Assembly (NCBI RefSeq): GCF_000091305.1
Contig: NC_013929.1
Location: 7,688,001-7,752,000, forward strand
Length of the DNA stretch: 64,000 nt
Source of the DNA: Streptomyces scabiei 87.22
Lineage (GTDB): Bacteria > Actinomycetota > Actinomycetes > Streptomycetales > Streptomycetaceae
Direction: 5' to 3'
Made by a program: the position numbers and the translations under genes. This document shows positions 49,902 to 56,703 of this stretch, one piece after another; the stretch's first letter is position 1; each line of letters opens with the position of its first letter. The notes beneath the pieces are model-generated. The model saw nothing but the letters and a program-made list of their open reading frames with translations, did no database searches and was not told the origin of the DNA.

Positions 49902-51148
49902 GGCCGCTCCAGGACGAGTGCGGTGTTGGCGCCGCCGAAGGCGGCGTTGATGGTGAGGGCCCGGCGCAGGTCGGCCTGCCGGGGCCGGTTCGGCACGTAG
50001 TCGAGGTCGCACTCCGGGTCCGGCCGCGTGAGGTTCGCGGTCGGCGGCAGGACGCCGTCCATGAGGGCCAGCACCGTGATCACGAACTCCACGACACCGG
50101 CCGCCTCCAGGAGATGGCCGGTGGTGCCCTTGGTGGAGCTGACCGGGACCGACTCGGCCCGCTCCCCGAGGGCGGCGCGCAGCCCCCGGGTCTCGGCGCC
50201 GTCGTTGTACCTGGTGCCGGTGCCGTGCGCGTTGACGTAGCCGAGGGCCGCCCCGTCGGGGTCGCCGGCCAGCCGCAGTGCCTGCCGGGCGGCGCGGGCC
50301 AGGCCCACGCCCTCCGGGTGCGGCTGGGCGATGTGGTGGGCGTCGGTGGCCGCGCCCCAGCCGGTCACGCCCGCCAGCGGCCGGGCCCCGCGCCGCCGCG
50401 CGTGCTCGGCGGACTCCAGTACGACCGCCGCGACCCCGTCGCCGAGCAGCAGCCCGGTGCGGTCCGCGCTGAACGGCCGCACCAGCCCGTCGCGGGACAG
50501 CGCCCGCCCCGAGTCGAACTTCCCGAACGTCTCCTCCTCCACGAGGTAGCCGCCGGCGCACACCGCCACGTCGGCCCGCCCGGACGAGATCAGCCGGCAG
50601 GCGTGGATGATCGCGGCGGCGGAGGCCACGCAGGCGTTGGTGAACGTGAGCCGGGGTCCGGTCAGCCCGAGGCTGTGGGCCAGCGACTCGGCGAGGTGCG
50701 CCGGGACGGCGTCGGCGAGCTGCGCGACCGCGTCGCCGTCGCCGTTCCCGTTCGACGCGGGCGCGTCCGCGCCGCCTTCCGGGTCGGCCGGTCCGGCGCC
50801 GCCTCGCGGGCCCGCCGCCTCCCGCCAGAAGCGCGTGATGCCCGTGCAGTCGCCCGCGATGCCCAGCAGGACCGCCGCCTGGGTGCCCGTGGGCAGGCCC
50901 GCCATGTCGAGGGCCTCCCTTCCGCAGTGCGCGAGGGCCGGGCGCAGGGCCCGGTGCTCGGCCGCGTCGGCGCCGTCGGGTGCGGCCCCGGCCATCGGCG
51001 TGCGGTACGGGCCGGTGTCGAAGCGGGTGGTGGGGGCGAAGGAGGGAACACCGGCGAAGACACCGCGGCGCAGTGCGTCCGCGCCCGCGCCGAAGGCGGT
51101 GCGCACACCGAACCCGGTCACCGTCACGTCACCGGTCAACGCGGTCAC
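49898..51148 (-). CDS. Beta-ketoacyl-ACP synthase (type II PKS ketosynthase)
   Basis: 416-aa condensing enzyme with the complete Cys–His–His site: TNACVASA (Cys173), YVNAHGTGTRYND (His308) and KGTTGHLLEAAG (Lys340, His345). C-terminal NAAFGGANTALVLERP is standard. Near residues 115–142 a Gly/Asp/Asn-rich insert interrupts the fold. It should extend the ACP-bound 3-amino-4-hydroxybenzoyl starter with malonyl units together with the CLF-like protein. GTG 51148; overlaps the upstream ACP gene by 20 bp. Confidence 0.9.
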   Translation of the reverse strand: MTALTGDVTVTGFGVRTAFGAGADALRRGVFAGVPSFAPTTRFDTGPYRTPMAGAAPDGADAAEHRALRPALAHCGREALDMAGLPTGTQAAVLLGIAGDCTGITRFWREAAGPRGGAGPADPEGGADAPASNGNGDGDAVAQLADAVPAHLAESLAHSLGLTGPRLTFTNACVASAAAIIHACRLISSGRADVAVCAGGYLVEEETFGKFDSGRALSRDGLVRPFSADRTGLLLGDGVAAVVLESAEHARRRGARPLAGVTGWGAATDAHHIAQPHPEGVGLARAARQALRLAGDPDGAALGYVNAHGTGTRYNDGAETRGLRAALGERAESVPVSSTKGTTGHLLEAAGVVEFVITVLALMDGVLPPTANLTRPDPECDLDYVPNRPRQADLRRALTINAAFGGANTALVLERP

Positions 51149-51461
51149 CCCCGTCCGTCGCGCCCGCCGCGGACGCGCTCAGGAACTCCGTGAGCCGCCG
51201 CAGCGAGGTCAGGTTCGCGATGTCGTCGTCGCCTGGCTCCACCACCAGCCCGTACCGCTCCTCCACCACATGCAGCAGCCACACCAACCCCAGGGAGTCC
51301 AGGACCAGTTCGGAGTCGTCACCGAGGTCGTCCGGGACGCCGGGGAAGATCTTCCGGTCGGACAGCAGCTCCCGGACCGTGCCGAGCGTGATGACGGCCG
51401 GTGCGGACGGCTGTGGGGCGGACGCCTGCGGGGCGGACGGTGCGGAGACCTCCGCGCTCAT
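51129..51461 (-). CDS. Acyl carrier protein 2
   Basis: 110-aa carrier protein with an N-terminal Ala/Ser/Pro-rich extension of about 30 residues and a four-helix ACP core. The phosphopantetheine Ser is in SELVLDSLGLVWLLHVVEERYGL. Starts at ATG 51461 overlapping the stop of the other ACP (ATGA, 51458–51461). Two consecutive ACP genes suggest separate roles for starter loading and chain extension. Confidence 0.88.
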   Translation of the reverse strand: MSAEVSAPSAPQASAPQPSAPAVITLGTVRELLSDRKIFPGVPDDLGDDSELVLDSLGLVWLLHVVEERYGLVVEPGDDDIANLTSLRRLTEFLSASAAGATDGGDRVDR

Positions 51462-51733
51462 GCCTTCGCCCCGCGCCCGACGACCTCGGAGACGAGCCCG
51501 CCGAGGGTCAGGGAGGCCAGCGGCTCGATGTCGGTGTCCGGGATCTCCACGCCGAACCGCGACTCCAGCCGCAGCGTCAGCTCGATCAGGCTGAGGGAGT
51601 CCAGCTCCAGCCCGCCGACGGTCACCGGGCTCTCGTCCGTGATGCCGTCGCGGCTCAGCAGGATGTTCATCTCGTCGATGACCGTGGTCAGGACGAACTC
51701 GCGGATCTCGTTGTCCAGGGTGGACGTGCTCAT
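51458..51733 (-). CDS. Acyl carrier protein 1
   Basis: 91-aa ACP with the phosphopantetheine Ser in GGLELDSLSLIELTLRLESRFGV and acidic helices II–III (DTDIEPLASLTLGGL). The start chosen is ATG 51733 (MSTSTLDNE), which has GGAG 9 nt upstream; ATG 51742 overlaps that ribosome site. It lies 90 bp downstream of the AMP ligase gene, leaving a short gap that may carry its own ribosome entry. Confidence 0.9.
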   Translation of the reverse strand: MSTSTLDNEIREFVLTTVIDEMNILLSRDGITDESPVTVGGLELDSLSLIELTLRLESRFGVEIPDTDIEPLASLTLGGLVSEVVGRGAKA

Positions 51734-51823
51734 GATCGCCATCTCCAGGGGGGGAAGGTCGTGAGAAGGTCATGCGAAAAGTCGTGCGGGGGCCGCCCGT
51801 CGCGGCGGACGCCCGGCGGGCCG

Positions 51824-53239
51824 CTACGCGCCGCTCGCCGCCGCCTGGAGCGTGGCCGCCCGGCGGACCAGCTTCCCGTTCGACGTGCGGGGCAGGGTGT
51901 CCAGTAGCCGGATCACGCGGGGCAGCTTGTGGTCGGCCAGCCGCTCCCGGCACCAGCGCAGCAGTTCCTCCGCCGACGGGCTCGCGGCTCCGGCGGCGAC
52001 CGCCACGTACGCCTCGGTCACGTCCTCGTGGACCAGCACGGCCTGCTCGACGGCCGGGTGGGCGCGCAGGACGTGCTCGACCTCGGTGAGGTCGACCTTG
52101 AGGCCGCCGACGACGACGAGCGAGTCGGCGCGGCCGCCCACGGTGACCGTGCCGTCGGCGCCCACCGCGGCCCGGTCGCGGGTGTGCAGCCAGCCGTCCT
52201 CGTACTGGGTGCCGCCGGAGTCGAAGAGATACGGGGACGCGTCGAGCGCGACGTCCAGTTCGCCCTTGTGCTCCCGGACGAGCACGCCCGGCGCGGGCCG
52301 TCCGACCGTGGGCCGGAGCTTGCCGCCGACGTCGATGGCGACGATGCCGGTCTCGGTGGTGCCGTAGGCCTCGCCGACCCGCACGCCGTACCGTTCCGCG
52401 AACCGCGCGGCGACCTCGGGCGGCATCAGCTCGCCGCCGGAGACGGCGGCCCGCAGCTCGGGCAGCCCGGGCGGGTCGAGGGCGGCGGAGAGCAGCTCGT
52501 AGTGCAGCGGCACCCCGAACAGGTGGGTCACCCGGTGGTCGGCGGAGGTCCGCAGGATCTCGCGGGCGGAGACCCGGGGCGCGAAGACGACACGGACCCC
52601 GGCCGCCAGGGCGTGCAGCAGCCCGCCGATCAGGCCGAAGCTGTGCGCCGTGGAGCTGAGCAGCAGCAGCCGGTCGCCCTCGCCCGGCATCCCGGGAACC
52701 GCCGCGAACGACTCGATCTCGGCGGCGATGGACCCGGCGGTCCTGCCGATCACCTTCGGCCGCCCGGTGGAGCCCGAGCTGAACTGGACCAGCCGGTGCG
52801 CGCCCGCGGCGGGCCGGCCGGCCCTGCGGCACTCGGTGGCGACCTCGTACTCGGGCCGGAAACCGAACGCCGCCCGGACGTTGGACCCGGCCCGTACCAT
52901 GAACTGCGGTCGGCAGCCGGCGCACAGCGCGTCCACCTCGGCGGGCTTCAGCCGGAAGTCGAACAGCATCACCTGGGCGCCCAGCCGCCAGAGCGCGAGC
53001 AGCACCTCGACCTGGGTGAAGCTGGGGGGTGTCTGCAGTCCCACCGTGCTGCCGGGGCCGATGTCGTAGCCGGTGAACACGGCGGCCTGCCGGGCCACCC
53101 GCTCCCGTAACCCGCCCCGGGCGACGGTCTCCCGCTGGTGCGTCAGATACGGCAGGCCGTCGTCCCGTGCGTCGAACAGCCGCTGGACCAGGACGGGCAT
53201 CCCGTCCTCGCCGGCCGCGGCCGCCACGAGTTCGCCCAT
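51824..53239 (-). CDS. AMP-forming acid ligase (probable 3,4-AHBA:ACP ligase)
   Basis: 471-aa ANL-superfamily enzyme, compact and lacking long extensions. P-loop LVQFSSGSTGRPKVIGRT, aromatic/adenine region YGTTETGIVAID, GGRADSLVVVGGLKVDLTEVEHVL (hinge region) and catalytic Lys in RTSNGKLVRRA. Position between the 3,4-AHBA synthase and the ACP genes suggests it activates 3-amino-4-hydroxybenzoate and loads it on an ACP. Codon 44 is TTA (53110–53108), a bldA target. Starts at ATG 53239, 6 bp after the 3,4-AHBA synthase gene. Confidence 0.84.
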   Translation of the reverse strand: MGELVAAAAGEDGMPVLVQRLFDARDDGLPYLTHQRETVARGGLRERVARQAAVFTGYDIGPGSTVGLQTPPSFTQVEVLLALWRLGAQVMLFDFRLKPAEVDALCAGCRPQFMVRAGSNVRAAFGFRPEYEVATECRRAGRPAAGAHRLVQFSSGSTGRPKVIGRTAGSIAAEIESFAAVPGMPGEGDRLLLLSSTAHSFGLIGGLLHALAAGVRVVFAPRVSAREILRTSADHRVTHLFGVPLHYELLSAALDPPGLPELRAAVSGGELMPPEVAARFAERYGVRVGEAYGTTETGIVAIDVGGKLRPTVGRPAPGVLVREHKGELDVALDASPYLFDSGGTQYEDGWLHTRDRAAVGADGTVTVGGRADSLVVVGGLKVDLTEVEHVLRAHPAVEQAVLVHEDVTEAYVAVAAGAASPSAEELLRWCRERLADHKLPRVIRLLDTLPRTSNGKLVRRAATLQAAASGA

Positions 53240-53245
53240 GGGGCC

Positions 53246-54487
53246 TCAGACCTCCTTGCAGAACTCGCCGATGGGCAGGCCCACATGGCGCTTGTCCTGC
53301 GCCAGATAGCCGAGCAGCTCATCCCCGGCCCGCAGTTCGGTGACATTGAGGACCTTGCCGCCCGGCCCGAGCACCCGGACGTGCCAGTCGTCCTGCACGG
53401 TCAGGCTCACCAGCCGCCCGTCCTCCGCGTGCGTGCGGATCTCCAGCAGCGGCCGGGACTCCAGCTTGGCCCGCCCGACGACCACCCGCCGGGTACGGCC
53501 GTCGGCACCGACCGCCAGCAGCGCGCTGCCGGAACCGACCTCGCTGAGGTAGCTGGTGCGGTTGTCGGGGCCCAGCGTGTACGAGTGCAGGGCGCCGGCG
53601 TTGACCCGGAACGGCCGGGTCGGCATGTACGGCAGCGGGTGCGTCTCGCTGCAGCAGAGCACGAAACCGGACGAGTACGAGCCGACGAGGATGCCCTCGT
53701 CCTCCTCGAAGTGCGAGCAGGTGTCCACACAGACCCGGTCGCCGAGCCCGACGTGCCGGATGCTCTCCACCGTCAGCGTGGACATCTCCAGCTGCGGGGT
53801 CGTCGCCTCCAGCAGCCGGGCCAGCGCGAACACGTCGTCCGCGCTCCGGGGGGTGAACAGGATGCCGTCGGAGCCGCGTTCGAGCACGTCGAAGACGATG
53901 GCCGCCTCCTCCAGGTCCCCGACGACGGTCACCAGCTTCCCCTCGGCCGACTCGGCCGCCGCGAGCACGATCTCCAGCGGGATCTTCGTCGGGTCGGCGA
54001 AATGGATCACCGTGTACGGCAGTGCCATCGCGCCGACGCACGACAGCCGGAGCGTGCGGTCGTCCCGTACGTCGACGAAGCCGGCGACGGGCGTACGGGG
54101 CACCGGTGTGCCGGTGGTGCCCCGGTTCTCGGCGGCGAGCGCGTCCAGTTCGTCCTGGGTGGTGAACTTCCGCAGCAGCAGGTCGCATCCGGTGCCGGCA
54201 GGGGCGCCGCTCGCGGGCCCGGCGCCGTCGGCAGCCTGCGTGTCCTTGCCGCCGCCCTGGCCCGCGTCGCTCCTGTCGCCCTTGGCGTTCTTGTCCGCGG
54301 GCTTCTTCGCGGGGGCCGCGGTCCGGGACTCGGAGGCCAGCACCCGGGTCACCGTCGGCGGCAGGGTCCCCAGGAGCTCGGCGTCCGCGGAGACCACTCC
54401 GGCCATCCGGGCGTGGACGGCCGCGTCCACCACCGCCTGGAGCTGTGGACGGGGGACTTCACGGAGATCGATCCACGCGAACCTCAT
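53246..54487 (-). CDS. 3-amino-4-hydroxybenzoate synthase (GriH-like, DHQ synthase II family)
   Basis: 413-aa member of the archaeal-type dehydroquinate synthase II family. GriH-type enzymes cyclise the C7 amino-sugar phosphate made by GriI into 3,4-AHBA. Conserved blocks: MRFAWIDLRE at the start, LEIVLAAAESAEGKLVTVVGD, DGILFTPRSADD, VGLGDRVCVDTCSHFEEDEGILVGS and RPFRVNAGALHSYTLGPDNRTSYLSEV. A low-complexity insert at about residues 52–102 (Lys/Ala/Gly/Asp-rich, including KKPADKNAKGDRSDAGQ) is unusual. ATG 54487 overlaps the aldolase stop (ATGA). The pair aldolase plus this gene is diagnostic for 3,4-AHBA formation. Confidence 0.9.
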   Translation of the reverse strand: MRFAWIDLREVPRPQLQAVVDAAVHARMAGVVSADAELLGTLPPTVTRVLASESRTAAPAKKPADKNAKGDRSDAGQGGGKDTQAADGAGPASGAPAGTGCDLLLRKFTTQDELDALAAENRGTTGTPVPRTPVAGFVDVRDDRTLRLSCVGAMALPYTVIHFADPTKIPLEIVLAAAESAEGKLVTVVGDLEEAAIVFDVLERGSDGILFTPRSADDVFALARLLEATTPQLEMSTLTVESIRHVGLGDRVCVDTCSHFEEDEGILVGSYSSGFVLCCSETHPLPYMPTRPFRVNAGALHSYTLGPDNRTSYLSEVGSGSALLAVGADGRTRRVVVGRAKLESRPLLEIRTHAEDGRLVSLTVQDDWHVRVLGPGGKVLNVTELRAGDELLGYLAQDKRHVGLPIGEFCKEV

Positions 54488-55329
54488 GCGACACCTGCCA
54501 CGATCGTCGAGTAACGGGAAGAGGAAGAGGACTGGTTGGACATGCCCCTGCCGTCCGGGAGGCCGTCGCCGGCGGTGCCGTGCACCACCGCGGCGAGGCG
54601 GGAGACCAGGGAGGTGGGGGAGGGGGAGGAGAAGACCCGACGGCCGACGGCGAGTCCCCGGCAGCCGGCCGCCATCACGGCGGTGCCGTACTCGATCAGG
54701 TCGGAGCCGTCCGGCGGGCCACCGGCCGCGAGGACGGGGATGGGGCTGTGGGCCACCACCTCGGACATCCGTTCCAGCGGCAGGGCGACGGTGGTCTTCA
54801 CCATGTCGGCGCCCAGATCGGCGGCGACGTTCACGACGTGGGCGAGCAGGGCGGGATCGTGCGGGTTCTCGATCCGGGGGCCGCGCGGATAGACCATCGC
54901 GATCAGGGGCATGCCCCAGGTGTCGCACGAGCGGGCCACCGCGCCGAGGTCGGCGAGCTGACGGCCCTCGGTGTCCGAGCCGATGTTCACATGGACGCTG
55001 ACCGCGTCCGCGCCGAGTGCCACCGCCTCCTCGACATCGCCGACCAGCACCTTGGCGTCCACGTCGGCGGAACAGGCCGTACTGGCGCTCAGGTGCACGA
55101 CCAGCGCGCAGTCGCCGAGGAGGTCGGGCGCGAGGGTGCGGGCCCGGCCCTTGTGGACGACGATCCCGTCGGCCCCGCCGGCCACCAGCTCCCGCAGCAG
55201 GTCCTCCCACCGTCCCGGAGGGGCGACCGGGCCGTCCGAGACACTGTGGTCCAGAGGTATGAGCAAATGCCGGTCATCACCGGCCCGGGAAAGCCTTCTC
55301 CAACGTAATGGCTTGCCGGTTTTCAGCAT
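54484..55329 (-). CDS. GriI-like DhnA-type aldolase (3,4-AHBA pathway)
   Basis: 281-aa class I aldolase of the DhnA/FbaB family, closest in logic to GriI and archaeal ADH synthase (MJ0400). GriI joins aspartate-4-semialdehyde and dihydroxyacetone phosphate into the C7 precursor of 3,4-AHBA. Features: LLIPLDHSVSDGP, GADGIVVHKGRA, LVVHLSAST, GADAVSVHVNIGSD, MPLIAMVYPRGPRIEN, GADMVKTTVALPLE with the Schiff-base Lys, and PVLAAGGPPDG. ATG 55329 follows GGGAAGG. Codon 8 is TTA (55308–55306) and the first 15 codons are AT-richer than the rest. It is the first gene of the cluster operon, so bldA control here would gate the whole pathway. Confidence 0.9.
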   Translation of the reverse strand: MLKTGKPLRWRRLSRAGDDRHLLIPLDHSVSDGPVAPPGRWEDLLRELVAGGADGIVVHKGRARTLAPDLLGDCALVVHLSASTACSADVDAKVLVGDVEEAVALGADAVSVHVNIGSDTEGRQLADLGAVARSCDTWGMPLIAMVYPRGPRIENPHDPALLAHVVNVAADLGADMVKTTVALPLERMSEVVAHSPIPVLAAGGPPDGSDLIEYGTAVMAAGCRGLAVGRRVFSSPSPTSLVSRLAAVVHGTAGDGLPDGRGMSNQSSSSSRYSTIVAGVA

Positions 55330-55520
55330 GGGTAATGCGCCTTCCCAGCTCCGAGGCTGCATTTCAGAAAGTCGAACCGCGGCAACCCGGCGCGGTCTCC
55401 ATGTCCGAAAAACGATGGTCGTAGAACTTTCAAGTTCTGCCAGGGGGCCCAGCATTCCTGCGTGATCGCGCGTTGGCAAGCGGTGGCCGCGCGTAAATTT
55501 TTATGCGGACGCGTACATGG

Positions 55521-55531
55521 CTATCTGATAG
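55521..55531. promoter_or_regulatory. Palindrome upstream of cluster operon
   Basis: CTATCTGATAG, a perfect 11-bp palindrome around a central T, beside the AT-rich block 55492–55505, about 190 bp upstream of the first cluster gene. Candidate operator. Confidence 0.35.
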
Positions 55532-55615
55532 CGAATCGACAGGGCCGAGCGGGTTGACGGCGACGGAGGGTGGTGTTCGTGGTGTCTCGGGGTGATCTGC
55601 CCGCACGCATAGGGA

Positions 55616-55635
55616 GATCACATGGGATCACCTGG
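55616..55635. promoter_or_regulatory. Tandem GATCACNTGG operator-like repeat
   Basis: GATCACATGG followed directly by GATCACCTGG, one mismatch, 10-bp period, near TATAAATAT. Direct repeats of about one helical turn are typical for SARP- or response-regulator-type sites; the binding factor is unknown. Confidence 0.35.
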
Positions 55636-55772
55636 GACGCTATAAATATGTCGTTGTCGCGTGTCGTCGGAGAGTCCGGTCTTCCGTCGAAAGAATTCGA
55701 TGAGGTCTCCGGGCAGTCGTTCGGTGCGACTTCCTTGTGGGGGACGAATTCACCGGCCTAAACTGAGCCTGC

Positions 55773-55818
55773 TGCGGGTCCGGTGGAGCTTCTCGCGCAG
55801 GTCCCCGCGCCCTGAGAG
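55773..55818 (+). repeat. Streptomyces-type intergenic repeat, right copy
   Basis: The sequence starting TGCGGGTCCGGTGGAGC and ending CGCGCCCTGAGAG matches 43005–43050 in the same orientation with few differences. It lies between the cluster promoter region and pgl. Confidence 0.7.
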
Positions 55819-55852
55819 CCCACGCCCTGCGGGCCTGAAAAGCGATAATCCC

Positions 55853-55875
55853 CCCGCCCCTGATTTCAGGGACGA
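55853..55875 (-). terminator. Terminator after pgl
   Basis: CCCTGA (55858–55863) and TCAGGG (55866–55871) with flanking CCCC/GGGG pairing form a compact hairpin about 50 bp beyond the pgl stop, suitable as the end of the pentose-phosphate operon. Confidence 0.55.
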
Positions 55876-55920
55876 GGGGACCTGCGCGACCACCCTCACC
55901 GGACTCGCGCCCGGACGGAC

Positions 55921-56703
55921 TCAGGGCGAGGCGGGCGGATACAGCGACCGGGGCAGCTGCGACGCCGCCGCAGCGTCCAGCAGCCACAAGGTCCGTGACC
56001 GTCCGTACGCGCCCGCGGCCGGTGCCTGGATCTCCCCCGCGCCGGACAGGGCGATGGCCGCGGCCCGCGCCTTGTCCTCACCCGCGGCGAGGAGCCACAC
56101 CTCACGCGCGGCCCGGATGGCGGGCAGCGTCAGCGTGACCCGTGTCGGGGGCGGCTTCGGCGCGCCGCTGACCCCCACCACCGTCCGCTCGGTCTCCCGC
56201 ACGGCCGGCAGTTCGGGGAACAGCGAGGCCACATGGGTGTCCGGCCCGACCCCGAGCATCAGCACGTCGAACGTCGGCACCGACCCGTGGTTCTCGGGCC
56301 CCGCCGCGCGCGCCAGCTCCTCCGCGTACGCCGCGGCGGCCGCGCCCACGTCGGCACCCCACGGCCCGTCCGACGCGGGCATGGCGTGCACCCGCTTCGG
56401 GTCCAGCGGCACCGAGTCCAGCAGCGCCTCGCGGGCCTGGGTGACGTTCCGCTCGGCGTCGCCCTCGGGCAGGAACCGTTCGTCGCCCCACCACAGGTCC
56501 AGTCGCGCCCAGTCGATCGCGTCCCGGGCGGGCGCCGCCGCCAGCGCGGCGAGCAGCCCGTTGCCGTTGCGGCCGCCCGTGAGGACCACCGAGGCGTACC
56601 CGCGCGAGGCCTGCGCGTCCACGACCTTGGTGATCAGCCGGGCCGCCGCGGCCCGCGCCATCAGCTCCTTGTCGCGGTGCACGACCAGCTGGGGGGTGCT
56701 CAT
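55921..56703 (-). CDS. pgl: 6-phosphogluconolactonase
   Basis: 260-aa lactonase hydrolysing 6-phosphogluconolactone, second step of the oxidative pentose-phosphate pathway. Family motifs: ASVVLTGGRNGNGLLAAL (phosphate loop, here GGRNG where many have GGSTP), WARLDLWWGDERFLPEGDAERN and FDVLMLGVGPDTHVASLFP with catalytic residues. ATG 56703 overlaps the opcA stop (ATGA). Last gene of tkt–tal–zwf–opcA–pgl. Confidence 0.93.
   Translation of the reverse strand: MSTPQLVVHRDKELMARAAAARLITKVVDAQASRGYASVVLTGGRNGNGLLAALAAAPARDAIDWARLDLWWGDERFLPEGDAERNVTQAREALLDSVPLDPKRVHAMPASDGPWGADVGAAAAAYAEELARAAGPENHGSVPTFDVLMLGVGPDTHVASLFPELPAVRETERTVVGVSGAPKPPPTRVTLTLPAIRAAREVWLLAAGEDKARAAAIALSGAGEIQAPAAGAYGRSRTLWLLDAAAASQLPRSLYPPASP

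Larger units (their letters stand above)
55330..55920. other. Upstream/promoter region of the biosynthetic cluster
   Basis: 591 bp without a credible gene; a 63-codon frame at 55570 lacks family features. It is clearly AT-richer than its surroundings (for example GTAAATTTTTATG near 55492–55504, TATAAATAT near 55641). Two operator-like elements: the palindrome CTATCTGATAG at 55521–55531, and two adjacent copies of GATCACNTGG at 55616–55625 and 55626–55635. The right copy of the intergenic repeat is at 55773–55818, and a pgl terminator hairpin near 55853–55875. It should contain the promoter for the aldolase-led operon reading left. Confidence 0.6.

Noticed and set aside
53246..54487. Shikimate-pathway dehydroquinate synthase
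   Set aside because: The fold family matches, but coupling to a GriI-like aldolase and the cluster setting point to 3,4-AHBA synthase; a normal aroQ is at 8575.
55570..55761. 63-codon forward frame upstream of the cluster
   Set aside because: No ribosome site or recognisable motif; lies in the AT-rich control region, where chance frames are expected.
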